From an uncultured Candidatus Pelagibacter sp. (GTDB lineage: Bacteria > Pseudomonadota > Alphaproteobacteria > Pelagibacterales > Pelagibacteraceae): a stretch of 25,340 nucleotides of DNA. The stretch lies in assembly GCA_905616435.1 (NCBI GenBank), contig CAJQSU010000020.1, positions 1-25,340 of the forward strand. Direction: 5' to 3'. Both the position numbers and the translations under genes were made by a program. The notes beneath the pieces were generated by a model, which saw nothing but the letters and a program-made list of their open reading frames with translations, was not told the DNA's origin and made no database searches. Shown one piece after another: positions 8,221 through 18,173 of the stretch (position 1 is the first letter of the stretch; every line of letters starts with the position of its first letter).

Positions 8221-8588
8221 GATGTAAATTTTGATAGATCGGGTTTAAAATAATTGGGCCCCTTCATTACTTTTCCAACTTCATTGTAAATTGGCTCTCC
8301 ATTTTCACCTAATTTACTCATATTAGAATTTTGAACTTCATCAAAGCATTTATCCAAATCAATTCCAAACGCATGACCAGCACCATAAGTGACATATAAA
8401 ATATCTGTTAACGCATCAGCTACTTCCTGTAAGTCTTTATTATCCATTGCCTCTTTTAGTTCATCTAGCTCTTCTCTAATTAGATCAATTCTTAATTTAT
8501 TGATTTTATCTGTACTAAATGATGGTCTATTTTTGACTTCTTGACCGAAAGTTTTCATAAAAGTTCTAACTTTATTAAAATTTGACAT
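8217..8588 (-). CDS. MazG/PRA-PH-like nucleotide pyrophosphohydrolase
   Basis: This small all-alpha protein of 123 residues resembles the phosphoribosyl-ATP pyrophosphohydrolase-like branch of the MazG superfamily. The metal-binding pattern is visible as EELDELKEA followed by QEVADALTDILYV, that is ExxE then ExxD. The C-terminal part (FDEVQNSNMSKLG and KGPNYFKPDL) also fits that branch. Members hydrolyse nucleoside triphosphates or related substrates to monophosphates and pyrophosphate; the substrate here cannot be told from sequence. It is not in a his operon, so a role as HisE is unlikely and a house-cleaning role is more plausible. AGGAG (8597-8593) lies four bases before the ATG, one of the few good Shine-Dalgarno sites in the window. 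The gene is divergent from fumC. Confidence 0.75.
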   Translation of the reverse strand: MSNFNKVRTFMKTFGQEVKNRPSFSTDKINKLRIDLIREELDELKEAMDNKDLQEVADALTDILYVTYGAGHAFGIDLDKCFDEVQNSNMSKLGENGEPIYNEVGKVMKGPNYFKPDLSKFTS

Positions 8589-8592
8589 TTTG

Positions 8593-8597
8593 CTCCT
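8593..8597 (-). promoter_or_regulatory. Shine-Dalgarno site of the MazG-like gene
   Basis: AGGAG on the minus strand lies 4 bases upstream of the ATG at 8588. Most other genes here show no clear SD sequence, and this one confirms the start. Confidence 0.6.
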
Positions 8598-8662
8598 GTA
8601 AGTTTTTAAAAAATTAATGTATGTTTAAAATTATCTATTATTTATTATTTAAATATTAATCA

Positions 8663-10051
8663 ATGAAATTAAGAAAAGAATTTGACAGTATAGGAAGTGT
8701 TAATGTCCCTAATGACAAATATTGGGGAGCATCTACTCAAAGATCAAAAAAATTTTTTAATATTGGTAAAATTTTAGTAAATATTTCAATCATTAAATCT
8801 ATAGCAGTAATAAAGAGATCGGCAGCAATAGTTCATTCAAAAGATAAATTAATAGATAATAAAATTTCAAAGGCAATTATTAAAGCTTCAGATGAAGTTA
8901 TTAATGGAAAGCTTGATGATAATTTTACTCTAAAAGTCTGGCAAACAGGTTCTGGAACGCAAACTAATATGAATGTTAATGAGGTGATTGCTAATAGGGC
9001 GATTGAAGTTCTGGGTGGTAAAAAAGGAACAAAAAAACCTGTTCATCCTAATGATCATGTAAATAAATCTCAATCTACAAATGATGTATTTCCTTCAGCA
9101 ATGCATATCTCCGTTGCTACTGAAACTTTAAAAAAGCTTTTGCCAAATTTAAGAATTTTAGAAAAAGAATTAAAAAAAAAATCAACTCAGTTTAAAGATA
9201 TAATTAAAATTGGAAGAACACACTTGCAAGATGCTACTCCCTTATCATTGGGTCAAGAATTTTCAGGCTACTATACTCAGCTTAAAAAATCAATTAATCG
9301 AATTGAATTAGCATTAAAAGAAATACTTTATTTAGCCCAAGGCGGAACTGCGGTTGGTACTGGAATTAATTCTAAAAAAAATTTTGATAAAAAAATTGTT
9401 AATGAAATTAAAAAATTTACAAAAATCCCTTTTAAACCAGCGGAAAATAAATTTGCAGAACTAGCAGCGCACGATGCTATTGTAAATTTTTCTGGCACAC
9501 TAAACACGTGTGCTGTTACTTTAATGAAAATTTCAAATGATATTAGATTTTTAGGATCTGGGCCAAGAGCTGGTTACGGTGAATTGATTTTACCTGAAAA
9601 TGAACCCGGATCATCTATTATGCCTGGGAAGGTGAACCCGACTCAATGTGAAGCTGTAACCATGGTATGTGCACAAGTTATCGGTAATCATAGTGGAATT
9701 ACGATTGCTGGTAGTCATGGGCACTTCGAACTTAACGTTTTTAAACCAATGATGGCGCATAATATCCTTCAATCAATTGATCTCATTGCTGATAGTACAA
9801 AAAATTTTGCTCTATATTGTGTAAAGGGAATTAAAGCAGACAAGAAAAAAATTCAAAATCATCTAGATAATTCATTAATGCTAGTAACAGCTCTAGCACC
9901 TCACATAGGCTACGATAATGCAGCAAAAATTGCGAAGACGGCTTTAAAAAATGGAACTACACTTAAAACTGAAACTCTCAAAACAGGATTAGTTAATGAA
10001 AAAGACTACCATAAAATTGTTAATCCAAAGAAAATGATTTATCCAAATTAA
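8663..10051 (+). CDS. fumC: Class II fumarate hydratase
   Basis: FumC reversibly hydrates fumarate to L-malate in the TCA cycle and is the oxygen-stable, Fe-S-free fumarase. The superfamily signature [11 protein letters not shown] is present, with the catalytic loop serines at residues 317-318, close to E. coli Ser318. Other active-site segments are [26 protein letters not shown] and [16 protein letters not shown]. The 462-residue length matches the family (about 465). The segments fit fumarase better than aspartase or argininosuccinate lyase. It starts at ATG 8663, 74 bases from the divergent pyrophosphohydrolase gene, and is a single-gene unit. Its stop overlaps the end of the convergent AsmA-like gene by 4 bases. 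Confidence 0.95.
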   Translation: MKLRKEFDSIGSVNVPNDKYWGASTQRSKKFFNIGKILVNISIIKSIAVIKRSAAIVHSKDKLIDNKISKAIIKASDEVINGKLDDNFTLKVWQTGSGTQTNMNVNEVIANRAIEVLGGKKGTKKPVHPNDHVNKSQSTNDVFPSAMHISVATETLKKLLPNLRILEKELKKKSTQFKDIIKIGRTHLQDATPLSLGQEFSGYYTQLKKSINRIELALKEILYLAQGGTAVGTGINSKKNFDKKIVNEIKKFTKIPFKPAENKFAELAAHDAIVNFSGTLNTCAVTLMKISNDIRFLGSGPRAGYGELILPENEPGSSIMPGKVNPTQCEAVTMVCAQVIGNHSGITIAGSHGHFELNVFKPMMAHNILQSIDLIADSTKNFALYCVKGIKADKKKIQNHLDNSLMLVTALAPHIGYDNAAKIAKTALKNGTTLKTETLKTGLVNEKDYHKIVNPKKMIYPN

Positions 10052-11532
10052 AAATTTCTAAAAAAACCTTGTATTGAATTTCTAAGTATAACCTTATTAA
10101 AAATATTCTCTTTTTTAGAATTTAGATTACTTAAAAATTTTTCTAAATTTCGATTAGAATTTCCATCCACTTTTAAATTATCTATTTCGATAAACTCATC
10201 ATCAAGATTAAATAAAAAACCAAAATTAATTTTTTTTATCCTTTTTCTATCTTTCCTGTTTATTTGATAGTGAGAATAAAAATTATCCACATCAGCAAAA
10301 TCTAAAATAACATTACCTGCAAATTTTAACTTGTTATTATCAACAATCAATTGGGTATTATTTAAATTGATAATAACGGAGTCTTTAAAATTTGTTCTTA
10401 AATTTTGTACAATTATATCTCCTTCCTCAAGAAGAATAGTAGATTTGATTTCATTAAGGAAATTTACACCTTTAAATTCATTTGTATTAATATTAATTTT
10501 TCCATTAAAATTTTTATTATTAAGAACTTCTGATTTTAAAATATTTACTAATATTGAATTATCTTTAAAAATTTTTTTTAAATCAATTTGATTAAGCTTT
10601 GAATATAAAGAAAGAAAAAATGGCTTAATATTAATATTACCAGTAAATTCATTATCATTTGTATTAAAGTCTAAAGAACTATCTTTTAAACTATAATTAA
10701 TTTTTCTTTCCTTATTGATTATAGTTAAATCTAATTTACCATCTAATTTTTCATCATCATAATTTGAATTATTTTTAATGTTTAATCTTAGTGGATGTGA
10801 ATTTACTTTAATAAAAAATTTTTTTTCAATAATATTGTGTTCTACCTCTAAACTAATAGGAATATTAAATATATCTAATTTAGAACTAAGTTTTTTTAAA
10901 AAATCATCCTCATATAAGTAATTAAGTTTTTTTAAATTGGCGAAAAAAATAACTTCATCATTTTTATCTAAATAAAAAAATTTGTTACTTAAAAAATTTA
11001 TTTCTTGATTGCTTTTATTGGTTCCTAAAAGAGAGGTAAAAAAATTAAAACTTAAGCTATTAATTTTAAAATCTGTTTTTTTAAAAACCAAATCCTTTAT
11101 CTCAAGACTATCTGATAAAAAAAAATTTTTTATTGAAATAAATATTTTTATATTTTTTGATTTGGCAACGTCAATAGATTTATAACTAATGATTGTGCTT
11201 TTAGAATAAAAATGTGGTTTTGGAAACAGGCCATATTTCAAAGATTGATCAAATTTAACTTTTAAATTGTATTGATCATATATTTGATTTTCTAACTCAG
11301 CTTTAATCTTATCTTTATCATAAAATGATGGAATTAAAAAATAGCTAGTTATAGTAATAACTATTGTTGCTGCAATAAAAAATATTCTTTTATCAACGGT
11401 CTTTAACGTTTTTGAAAATTTTTTTTTATAAGAAATATTCTCTTTAAAAAAGTTAAAAAAACTTTCTATTCTGTTGGTTATTGATAATACTGATTTATTA
11501 ATTTTTTTAATAAATAAATTTTTTTTTAACAT
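10048..11532 (-). CDS. AsmA-like inner-membrane-anchored protein
   Basis: I assign this 494-residue protein to the AsmA-like group on architecture rather than on catalytic motifs. A basic cytoplasmic N-terminus of about 48 residues is followed by one membrane segment (about 50-67, [17 protein letters not shown]). Next comes an AsmA-type opening in which a residual [17 protein letters not shown] region leads to a GLFPKPH turn. The long periplasmic part is rich in beta-strand-like alternation and Asn/Lys/Asp, and no enzyme motif is seen. AsmA proteins are linked to outer-membrane homeostasis and lipid transfer between membranes. The predicted location is inner membrane with a periplasmic domain. 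The protein is shorter than E. coli AsmA (617). It is divergent from uvrD with only 29 bases between starts. Confidence 0.6.
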   Translation of the reverse strand: MLKKNLFIKKINKSVLSITNRIESFFNFFKENISYKKKFSKTLKTVDKRIFFIAATIVITITSYFLIPSFYDKDKIKAELENQIYDQYNLKVKFDQSLKYGLFPKPHFYSKSTIISYKSIDVAKSKNIKIFISIKNFFLSDSLEIKDLVFKKTDFKINSLSFNFFTSLLGTNKSNQEINFLSNKFFYLDKNDEVIFFANLKKLNYLYEDDFLKKLSSKLDIFNIPISLEVEHNIIEKKFFIKVNSHPLRLNIKNNSNYDDEKLDGKLDLTIINKERKINYSLKDSSLDFNTNDNEFTGNINIKPFFLSLYSKLNQIDLKKIFKDNSILVNILKSEVLNNKNFNGKININTNEFKGVNFLNEIKSTILLEEGDIIVQNLRTNFKDSVIINLNNTQLIVDNNKLKFAGNVILDFADVDNFYSHYQINRKDRKRIKKINFGFLFNLDDEFIEIDNLKVDGNSNRNLEKFLSNLNSKKENIFNKVILRNSIQGFFRNF

Positions 11533-11561
11533 TAAACAATGCTTATAAGTAAATAATTAAA

Positions 11562-13601
11562 ATGGTAAACTTAGAATATCTAAAAAACCTAAATGAGGCT
11601 CAAACACAGGCTGTAACTCATTTAGAGGGGCCTTTATTGATTGTTGCTGGGGCTGGTTCAGGAAAAACTAAGGTCTTAACAAGTAGAATTGCACATATAA
11701 TTGCAGAAAAAAAAGCATATCCTAACCAAATATTATCAGTAACCTTTACTAATAAAGCCGCAAAAGAAATGCAATCAAGGGTGAGTAAAATTCTTGGCGC
11801 AAGTGCTACAGGTCTATCGTGGCTAGGTACTTTCCACTCAATATGTGCAAAGCTACTCAGAAAACATGCGACAGCAGTAAATTTGAATTCTAATTTTACA
11901 ATTATAGATACAGATGATCAAATAAGATTAATTAAGAATATTTGTAAAGCAGAAAATATAGACGTTAAACAACTTGCACCAAGGTATGTTCTTGCAATTA
12001 TAGATAAGTGGAAAAATAAAGGACAGTATCCAAGTGAAGTAATTATTAATAACAAAGATATTTATGAAAAAACCATCCTACCAGTCTACAGAATTTATCA
12101 ACAAAAACTTACTGATTTAAATGCTTGTGACTTTGGTGATTTGATTTTGCATGTCGTAAAAATTTTAGAAAAAAATGATGATATTAGAGAAATATATTCA
12201 AGAAACTTTAAATATATTTTAGTTGATGAGTATCAAGACACTAATTATATTCAAAGTCGATGGCTAAACTTGCTAGCGCAAAAAAATAAAAATCTTTGCT
12301 GTGTTGGTGATGATGATCAGTCTATTTATAGTTGGCGTGGAGCTGAAATCAAAAATTTCTTAGAATTTGATCAGATCTATGAAAATACAAGAGTCATTAG
12401 ATTAGAACAAAACTATAGGTCAACACAAAACATTTTATCGGTTGCATCTCAATTAATTTCTAATAACCAAAATAGAGTAGGTAAAACTTTAAAAGCTACT
12501 ATGGAAGAAGGGGAATTAATAAAACTTAATTGTTATAAAAATGGAAAAGATGAGGCAATTGGTGTTTCGGACGAAATAGAAAAGGTTAACAAAAAATACC
12601 CATTAAATAATGTTGCCATACTTGTAAGGGCGATTTTTCAAACTAGAGAATTTGAAGAGAGATTTTTAAAAATTGGTCTACCATATAGAATTTTAGGGGG
12701 CACAAAATTTTATGAAAGAGCTGAAATTAAAGATTGTGTTGCTTATTTAAGAATAGTTTATCAATCCAGAGATGACCTAGCTTTTGAAAGAATAGTTAAC
12801 AATCCAAAACGCTCTATTGGAGATAACACACTAAAATTGATACATGAATTTTCTAAAAAAGAATCTGTTAGTTTGGAGGTTTCTTCAAGAAGGATGATAG
12901 AAGAAAATTTAATAAAACCAAAAACAAAACTAGGATTATCTATTTTTTTAAATTCTCTTTCCAAATGGAGAAATGATATAATTAACAAAAAAATTAATCA
13001 TGTTAAGTTATTACAAGTAATCTTGGATGAGTCTGGTTACTCTGCAATGCTAAAAAATAAAAAAGATATTGACAATGAAAACAGGCTTGAAAATATAAAA
13101 GAATTATTAAGTGCGATGAAAGAATTTGATAACATTGAAAACTTTTTAGAACATGTTTCTTTAGCAACATCAATTGACCAAGATTGGGATGGGCAAAAAG
13201 TGAATATGATGACAATGCATGGGTCTAAAGGTCTAGAGTTTGATGTTGTATTTTTACCTGGTTGGGAAGAAGGACTTTTTCCGCATCAAAAATCAATTGA
13301 AGAGAAGGGTCAAAATGGCCTAGAGGAAGAGAGAAGATTGGCTTATGTTGCAATCACACGAGCAAAAAAAGAAGCTGTAATTTCCTTTTCAATGAACAGA
13401 TTTTACCAAGGAGACTGGATTGATAGTATGGTGTCTAGATTTATTGATGAACTACCAAACGACTATTTAGAAAAGAATTCATTTTTTGAAGAGGATAAAA
13501 ATGAAATAGAAGATTTTGAGTTTAATCAAGACTTTGAGACCAATGATCGCGATAATGTTAGAAGTCCTGGTTGGATCAGATACCAGAAAAGAATTAAATG
13601 A
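11562..13601 (+). CDS. uvrD: UvrD/PcrA/Rep family DNA helicase
   Basis: This is a superfamily 1A 3'-5' helicase that unwinds DNA in nucleotide-excision or mismatch repair or at stalled forks. It has a Q motif (LNEAQTQAV, 10-18), Walker A GAGSGKT (30-36), Walker B LVDEYQDTN (about 220-228), motif III GDDDQSIYSWRGA (about 249-261), motif V MTMHGSKGLEF and motif VI RRLAYVAITRAKK (about 590-602). At 679 residues it is shorter than E. coli UvrD (720) and close to Rep (673). I see no C-terminal Tudor-like PcrA/UvrD tail, and the end is acidic. UvrD, PcrA and Rep cannot be told apart with certainty. RecB/AddA are excluded by size and lack of a nuclease domain. The stop overlaps the next start as ATGA, suggesting co-transcription with the aminopeptidase gene. 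Confidence 0.9.
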   Translation: MVNLEYLKNLNEAQTQAVTHLEGPLLIVAGAGSGKTKVLTSRIAHIIAEKKAYPNQILSVTFTNKAAKEMQSRVSKILGASATGLSWLGTFHSICAKLLRKHATAVNLNSNFTIIDTDDQIRLIKNICKAENIDVKQLAPRYVLAIIDKWKNKGQYPSEVIINNKDIYEKTILPVYRIYQQKLTDLNACDFGDLILHVVKILEKNDDIREIYSRNFKYILVDEYQDTNYIQSRWLNLLAQKNKNLCCVGDDDQSIYSWRGAEIKNFLEFDQIYENTRVIRLEQNYRSTQNILSVASQLISNNQNRVGKTLKATMEEGELIKLNCYKNGKDEAIGVSDEIEKVNKKYPLNNVAILVRAIFQTREFEERFLKIGLPYRILGGTKFYERAEIKDCVAYLRIVYQSRDDLAFERIVNNPKRSIGDNTLKLIHEFSKKESVSLEVSSRRMIEENLIKPKTKLGLSIFLNSLSKWRNDIINKKINHVKLLQVILDESGYSAMLKNKKDIDNENRLENIKELLSAMKEFDNIENFLEHVSLATSIDQDWDGQKVNMMTMHGSKGLEFDVVFLPGWEEGLFPHQKSIEEKGQNGLEEERRLAYVAITRAKKEAVISFSMNRFYQGDWIDSMVSRFIDELPNDYLEKNSFFEEDKNEIEDFEFNQDFETNDRDNVRSPGWIRYQKRIK

Positions 13602-15289
13602 AAGATCTTATAAAAAACCTAAAAACGCAATTTTCTAAATATGATATTGATGGATATATTATTCCAAAAAATGATGAATTTTTTTCGGAATATTCTAACA
13701 AAGATCGACTAAAAGCATTATCAAATTTTACAGGATCTGCTGGATATGCAGTAGTTTTAAAAAATATAAATTATTTATTTGTAGATACCAGATACACAAT
13801 TCAGGCTAAAATTGAGAGCGGTAATAAGTTTAAAATATTGGATTATGAAAAAATTTTTAATTGCAAAGTTTTTAAAAATTTAGTTATTGGCCTTGACCCC
13901 ACTTTATTTACAAGTCATCAAATTAAAAAGTTTTTTACAAATAACAAAATAAAACTAATAAAGGAAAATTTAATTGATAATGTCGTTAAATTAAAAAATA
14001 AAAATACCAAACCTTATTACTCACTAGATAAAAAAATTGTTGGAGAGGATTACAAAAATAAGATTAAAAAGATAGTCGGATTTTTAAATAAAAATAATTT
14101 AGATCATATTTTTATAACTGCACCAGAAAATGTAGCGTGGATATTGAATATAAGAGGTTATGATAATCCTACCAGTCCAATTCCAAATTCAAATTTATTG
14201 ATTAGTAAAAATAACAAGAAATATCTTATTGCACAAAAAATTAAGTTAAAAAAATTGATAAAAGAAAAAAAAATTAAGAATAATGAATTAATAGAACCAA
14301 AAAATGTTGAGCTCTTGCTTAATAATCTAAATGGTAAAAAGATATCAATAGATAGCAAAACCTGTTCTATAAATTATGAACAAATATTAAGTAAAAAATT
14401 TAATTTAATAAAAAAAGATGATCCTATATATGCATTAAAATCTGTAAAAAATAAAACTGAAATAAAAAATATGATTAAAGCCCATGTTAGTGATGGTGTG
14501 GCTCTAACAAAATTCATTTATTGGATCAAAGAAGTTAACAAAAAAAAGATAACTGAAGTTGATGCACAAAATAAATTAGAAAAGTTTAGGAAAAAAAATA
14601 AAGATTATTTGTTTCCAAGTTTTGATACAATCGCCGGTTCAGGAAAAAATGCTGCAATAGTTCATTACCGAGCCAATAATAAGAATACTAAAATAATTAA
14701 AAACAAAGATATTTTTTTATGCGACTCAGGTGGGCAATACAAATATGGGACTACAGACGTAACTAGAACACTTTGTTTTTCAAAACAAAGTCGCGATATT
14801 AAAAAAATTTTTACATATGTACTAAAAGGACATATTGCTGTTGCCAACACAAACTTAAATAAAATCAATATTGGTAAAAAGATAGATATCAACGCAAGAA
14901 AATTCTTAAAAAAAGATGGTTTAGATTATGGACATGGTACAGGTCATGGAGTTGGGTATTTTTTAAATGTCCATGAGGGCCCACAAGCGATTTCTAAATT
15001 TAATTCAGTTAAAATTAAAGAAGGTATGATTTTAAGTAATGAGCCAGGCTTTTATAAAAAAAATAACTTTGGTATCAGAATTGAAAATTTGGTTTATGTA
15101 AAAAAGGAAAGGAAAAAATTATTTTTTAAAAACCTTACATTGGCACCAATTGAAAAAGCTCTAATTGATTACAATTTTTTAACTAAACATGAGAAAGACT
15201 ACCTTTTCAAATATCACATGGAAGTTTACACAAAACTTTGTCCTTTTTTAAAAAAAAAAGAAAAAAAATGGTTAGCTAGATTTATTTAA
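13598..15289 (+). CDS. Aminopeptidase P (Xaa-Pro aminopeptidase), M24B family
   Basis: This cytosolic metallopeptidase removes an N-terminal residue preceding proline. The C-terminal pita-bread domain carries all five expected metal ligands: D376 and D387 (DSGGQYKYGTTDVTRT), H450 (GHGTGHGVGYF), E482 (NEPGFY) and E496 (GIRIENLV). Creatinase-type N-terminal domains occupy about residues 1-290, giving the three-domain, 563-residue form seen in eukaryotic-type and many alphaproteobacterial enzymes rather than the 441-residue E. coli PepP. The ATG overlaps the uvrD stop (ATGA), so the two are translationally coupled, although no functional link is evident. Its last 18 bases overlap the end of convergent ligA. 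Dipeptidase PepQ is less likely because of the three-domain length. Confidence 0.92.
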   Translation: MKDLIKNLKTQFSKYDIDGYIIPKNDEFFSEYSNKDRLKALSNFTGSAGYAVVLKNINYLFVDTRYTIQAKIESGNKFKILDYEKIFNCKVFKNLVIGLDPTLFTSHQIKKFFTNNKIKLIKENLIDNVVKLKNKNTKPYYSLDKKIVGEDYKNKIKKIVGFLNKNNLDHIFITAPENVAWILNIRGYDNPTSPIPNSNLLISKNNKKYLIAQKIKLKKLIKEKKIKNNELIEPKNVELLLNNLNGKKISIDSKTCSINYEQILSKKFNLIKKDDPIYALKSVKNKTEIKNMIKAHVSDGVALTKFIYWIKEVNKKKITEVDAQNKLEKFRKKNKDYLFPSFDTIAGSGKNAAIVHYRANNKNTKIIKNKDIFLCDSGGQYKYGTTDVTRTLCFSKQSRDIKKIFTYVLKGHIAVANTNLNKINIGKKIDINARKFLKKDGLDYGHGTGHGVGYFLNVHEGPQAISKFNSVKIKEGMILSNEPGFYKKNNFGIRIENLVYVKKERKKLFFKNLTLAPIEKALIDYNFLTKHEKDYLFKYHMEVYTKLCPFLKKKEKKWLARFI

Positions 15290-17302
15290 TAATTTAAGCC
15301 ATTCATTTTGATTGATAGCTTTAATATTTAATTGTTTTGCAGCTTCAACTTTTCTTTTAGTTGGTTTTTCTCCTACAATTAAATAATCTAATTTTTTTGA
15401 AACATTGCTGATGACAGAACCTGAGTTTTTTTCAATTAAAGATTTTGCCTCTGAACGACTCATATTTAAAAGTTTTCCAGTAAACATAAATGTTTTTTCT
15501 TTAAAGATACCTTTTTTGTTTAAAACTTTGACATCTTGAATTTTCAACAATCTACTAAGATCTTGCAGTATTGTAATATTAGTTTTGTTATTAAAAAAAT
15601 TCTTTATTGATTTAATTTGAGTTTCTCCAATACCATCTAAATTTTCTAATTCATTAATTTTTTTTTCTTCTAGTAAATTTAAAAAATTTTTTATTGATTT
15701 CAAATTTTTAGATATTAGTTTTGCACCTTCGAAACCAGTGTGTCTTATTCCCAAAGAATAAATAAATCTTTCCAAAGAAATGTTTTTTTTTTGGTCAATA
15801 GAATATCTTAAGTTTCTAACTGATTGCTTTCCCCAACCTTCCAATGCTTCTATTTTATTATAATCAAGCCTGAAGATATCTTGTGGTAATTTGATTAACT
15901 TAAGATCCCAAAAATTTTCAACTATTTTTTTACCAAGACCATCAATATTAAGCGCTTCTTTTGAAACAAAATGTTTTATTTTTTCTATGGACACTTTTTC
16001 ACATTCATAACCTTCACTTGAGCATCTTCTTATAGCGTCAGTTTTTTTTGTTGTTTTGTTAAACTCCTTAATCGTTACAGAACCACACGAAGGGCAATTT
16101 TCAGGAAAAATAAATTTTTTTGAATTGTTAGGTCTTTTTTTTAAATCAACTGATATGATATGCGGAATAACATCTCCCGCTCTCTCTACAACTACGGTGT
16201 CATAAATTCTTATATCTTTTCTATTAATCTCATCTTCATTATGTAGAGTAGCATTTGACACTATTACACCACCAATATTTATTGGTTTAATTTTTGCCAC
16301 AGGTGTTAAGGCACCCGTTCTTCCAATTTGAACCTCAATATCTAATATTTCAGAAACTCCCTTAAATGCTGAAAATTTATGAGCAATTGCCCATCTAGGA
16401 GAATTTGTTATGTATCCAAGTCGTTTTTGTAATTTAAAATCATTTACTTTGTAAACAATTCCATCAATATCAAAGTCTAATTCACTCCTTTTACTTTCTA
16501 TTTTTGAATAGTTTATAAGTAAATCGTCAATATTATTAAAAGTTTTATTAAGAGGATTGGTTTTAAAACCCCATTTTTTCAAATTGATCAAAAAATCTTC
16601 TTGAGAGCTAACATTTAGACCTTTTTCAAATCCAAAAGTGTAAGCTATAAATTTTAGTGGAATCTTTTTAGTTTCATTAGAATCTTTTTGTCTTAAAGAG
16701 CCTGATGCAGCATTTCTTGGGTTGCTAAAATTATTAGATATTTTTTTAAAATCCTTATTTTTAATAAAAACTTCTCCTCTAATGTCAATTTCTTCTGGGA
16801 AGTTTTTTTCATTAATAAATTTGGGAATATCATCAATTGTTTTTAAATTTTCAGTAATATCCTCCCCCTCTTCCCCATCACCTCTTGATAAACCATTTAT
16901 AAATTTTCCTTTTTTATAAATTAATGATGCTGAAATGCCATCAATTTTAGGCTCAGCACTAAACTCAAGGATATTAGAATTATCTAAATCAAGATAATTC
17001 ATTATTTTTTTGTGAAAATTTTCTAAATCTTCTTTTGTAAATGCATTGGATAGTGAAAGCATTGGCACTCTGTGCAATAATTTTTGAAAATTTTTAGATG
17101 GTTTGTATCCAACAGTTTGTGATGGTGAGCTTTTGTGATTTAAGAAATTATACTTTTTTTCTAATAATAATACCTCCTTTTTTAGATAATCATAATTGGA
17201 GTCACTTATCTCTGATACATTGTTATCATAATATTTTTTATTGTAATGATTAATTAATTTTATTTTTTTTTTATATTCTTTTTGGATTAATTCATTACTC
17301 AT
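15272..17302 (-). CDS. ligA: NAD-dependent DNA ligase LigA
   Basis: LigA seals single-strand nicks using NAD+ as adenylate donor, mainly at Okazaki fragments and in repair. The order of parts is standard. The N-terminal Ia region contains an NYDYLKKEV segment, and the adenylation domain has nucleophile Lys119 in EPKIDG. Later come an OB fold, a four-cysteine zinc site (CPSCGS then RRCSSEGYEC), a helix-hairpin-helix region (LDGIGE) and a C-terminal BRCT domain (last ~80 residues, FTGKLLNMSR). The length of 676 is close to E. coli LigA (671). I start at ATG 17302, one base after the bamD stop; an in-frame TTG at 17311 would add three residues and overlap bamD. It is the last gene of the minus-strand block. 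In many alphaproteobacteria recN lies between bamD and ligA; here nothing does. Confidence 0.95.
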   Translation of the reverse strand: MSNELIQKEYKKKIKLINHYNKKYYDNNVSEISDSNYDYLKKEVLLLEKKYNFLNHKSSPSQTVGYKPSKNFQKLLHRVPMLSLSNAFTKEDLENFHKKIMNYLDLDNSNILEFSAEPKIDGISASLIYKKGKFINGLSRGDGEEGEDITENLKTIDDIPKFINEKNFPEEIDIRGEVFIKNKDFKKISNNFSNPRNAASGSLRQKDSNETKKIPLKFIAYTFGFEKGLNVSSQEDFLINLKKWGFKTNPLNKTFNNIDDLLINYSKIESKRSELDFDIDGIVYKVNDFKLQKRLGYITNSPRWAIAHKFSAFKGVSEILDIEVQIGRTGALTPVAKIKPINIGGVIVSNATLHNEDEINRKDIRIYDTVVVERAGDVIPHIISVDLKKRPNNSKKFIFPENCPSCGSVTIKEFNKTTKKTDAIRRCSSEGYECEKVSIEKIKHFVSKEALNIDGLGKKIVENFWDLKLIKLPQDIFRLDYNKIEALEGWGKQSVRNLRYSIDQKKNISLERFIYSLGIRHTGFEGAKLISKNLKSIKNFLNLLEEKKINELENLDGIGETQIKSIKNFFNNKTNITILQDLSRLLKIQDVKVLNKKGIFKEKTFMFTGKLLNMSRSEAKSLIEKNSGSVISNVSKKLDYLIVGEKPTKRKVEAAKQLNIKAINQNEWLKLLNKSS

Positions 17303-17303
17303 A

Positions 17304-18140
17304 TTAATCAAAAAGTTTTTTAAATTTTTTTAAAACACCTTTCTTATCTTTTTTAATTTTTTGATTTAATTGTACTGAATAATTCTGATTAAAAACTTTA
17401 TATGATTTTTTATACCACTCACTTGATAGGTAATTATAACCCAGAATATTTGCATATTTCTGAGACTCTTCAATTAAACCTAGTTTATAATTAATTTCTA
17501 CCAATCTATGTAATGCTTCTTCTACAAAAATTGTCTGATCATATTCTTTTATAACAAATTTAAATCTATTTATTGCAGCTATCCACTTACTACTTTTTAT
17601 ATAATGTCTGCCTAAATACATCTCTTTTGATGCTAAAATATCTTGAATTAAATTGAGTTTAAAGTTTGCATCTATTGCAAAATCTGAATTAGGGTATTTT
17701 TCTACAATAAAATCAAATTTTTCTTTTGCTTTAAATAGTGGTCCTGAGTCTCTTTTTTCATCCTCAATACTCTCATAATGACACATGGCAATTAGATAAT
17801 GAGCGTATGATAAATTTTTATCATTAGGATAAGTTTTTAGATATCTTTCTAAATTTAGCATTGCTTCAGTATAATAATTTTGCATGTAATATGAATATGA
17901 AGCCATCAAAGCTGATCTTGGTGCCCATATAGATTGGGGATACAAAAGTTCTGCCTCGAGAAATTTCTTTGCAGCAAAAAATGGATCACCCTCTGTCAAC
18001 GCTTTGTATGCTGCATTGTAGGATGAAATCGTTTCAAGTTCTTGAGAGGTCTCTTTTATTAAAGAAGCTTCTTTTTCATTTTTAGCACATCCACTTAAAA
18101 CAATAATTATTGTTAATAATATTAAATTAAATTTATACAT
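17304..18140 (-). CDS. bamD: Outer-membrane assembly lipoprotein BamD (ComL/YfiO)
   Basis: BamD is an essential lipoprotein of the BAM complex, which folds beta-barrel proteins into the outer membrane. A lipoprotein signal peptide is clear: MYKFN, a hydrophobic run, then lipobox LSGC with Cys18 as the lipidated residue. The mature part is alpha-helical with TPR-like units, for example YNAAYKALTEGDPFFAAKKF, YPQSIWAPRSALMASYSYY, then YPNDKNLSYAHYLIAMCHYE and YPNSDFAIDANFKLNL, as in the family. The length of 278 is usual for alphaproteobacteria. The gene lies 33 bases downstream of lpxC and one base upstream of the ligA ATG, the classical lpxC-bamD order. The role at the outer-membrane periplasmic face is inferred from the family. 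Confidence 0.9.
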   Translation of the reverse strand: MYKFNLILLTIIIVLSGCAKNEKEASLIKETSQELETISSYNAAYKALTEGDPFFAAKKFLEAELLYPQSIWAPRSALMASYSYYMQNYYTEAMLNLERYLKTYPNDKNLSYAHYLIAMCHYESIEDEKRDSGPLFKAKEKFDFIVEKYPNSDFAIDANFKLNLIQDILASKEMYLGRHYIKSSKWIAAINRFKFVIKEYDQTIFVEEALHRLVEINYKLGLIEESQKYANILGYNYLSSEWYKKSYKVFNQNYSVQLNQKIKKDKKGVLKKFKKLFD

Positions 18141-18173
18141 AGAAACTAGACAAATTATAAAGATAATTAAATA

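Noticed and set aside
10331..10591. Plus-strand reading frame of 86 codons within the AsmA-like gene
   Set aside because: It is a shadow frame opposite a long coding sequence, with no start signal or family resemblance.
15272..15289. Rho-independent terminator between pepP-like gene and ligA
   Set aside because: The T-rich and A-rich tracts near the overlap lack a GC-rich hairpin.
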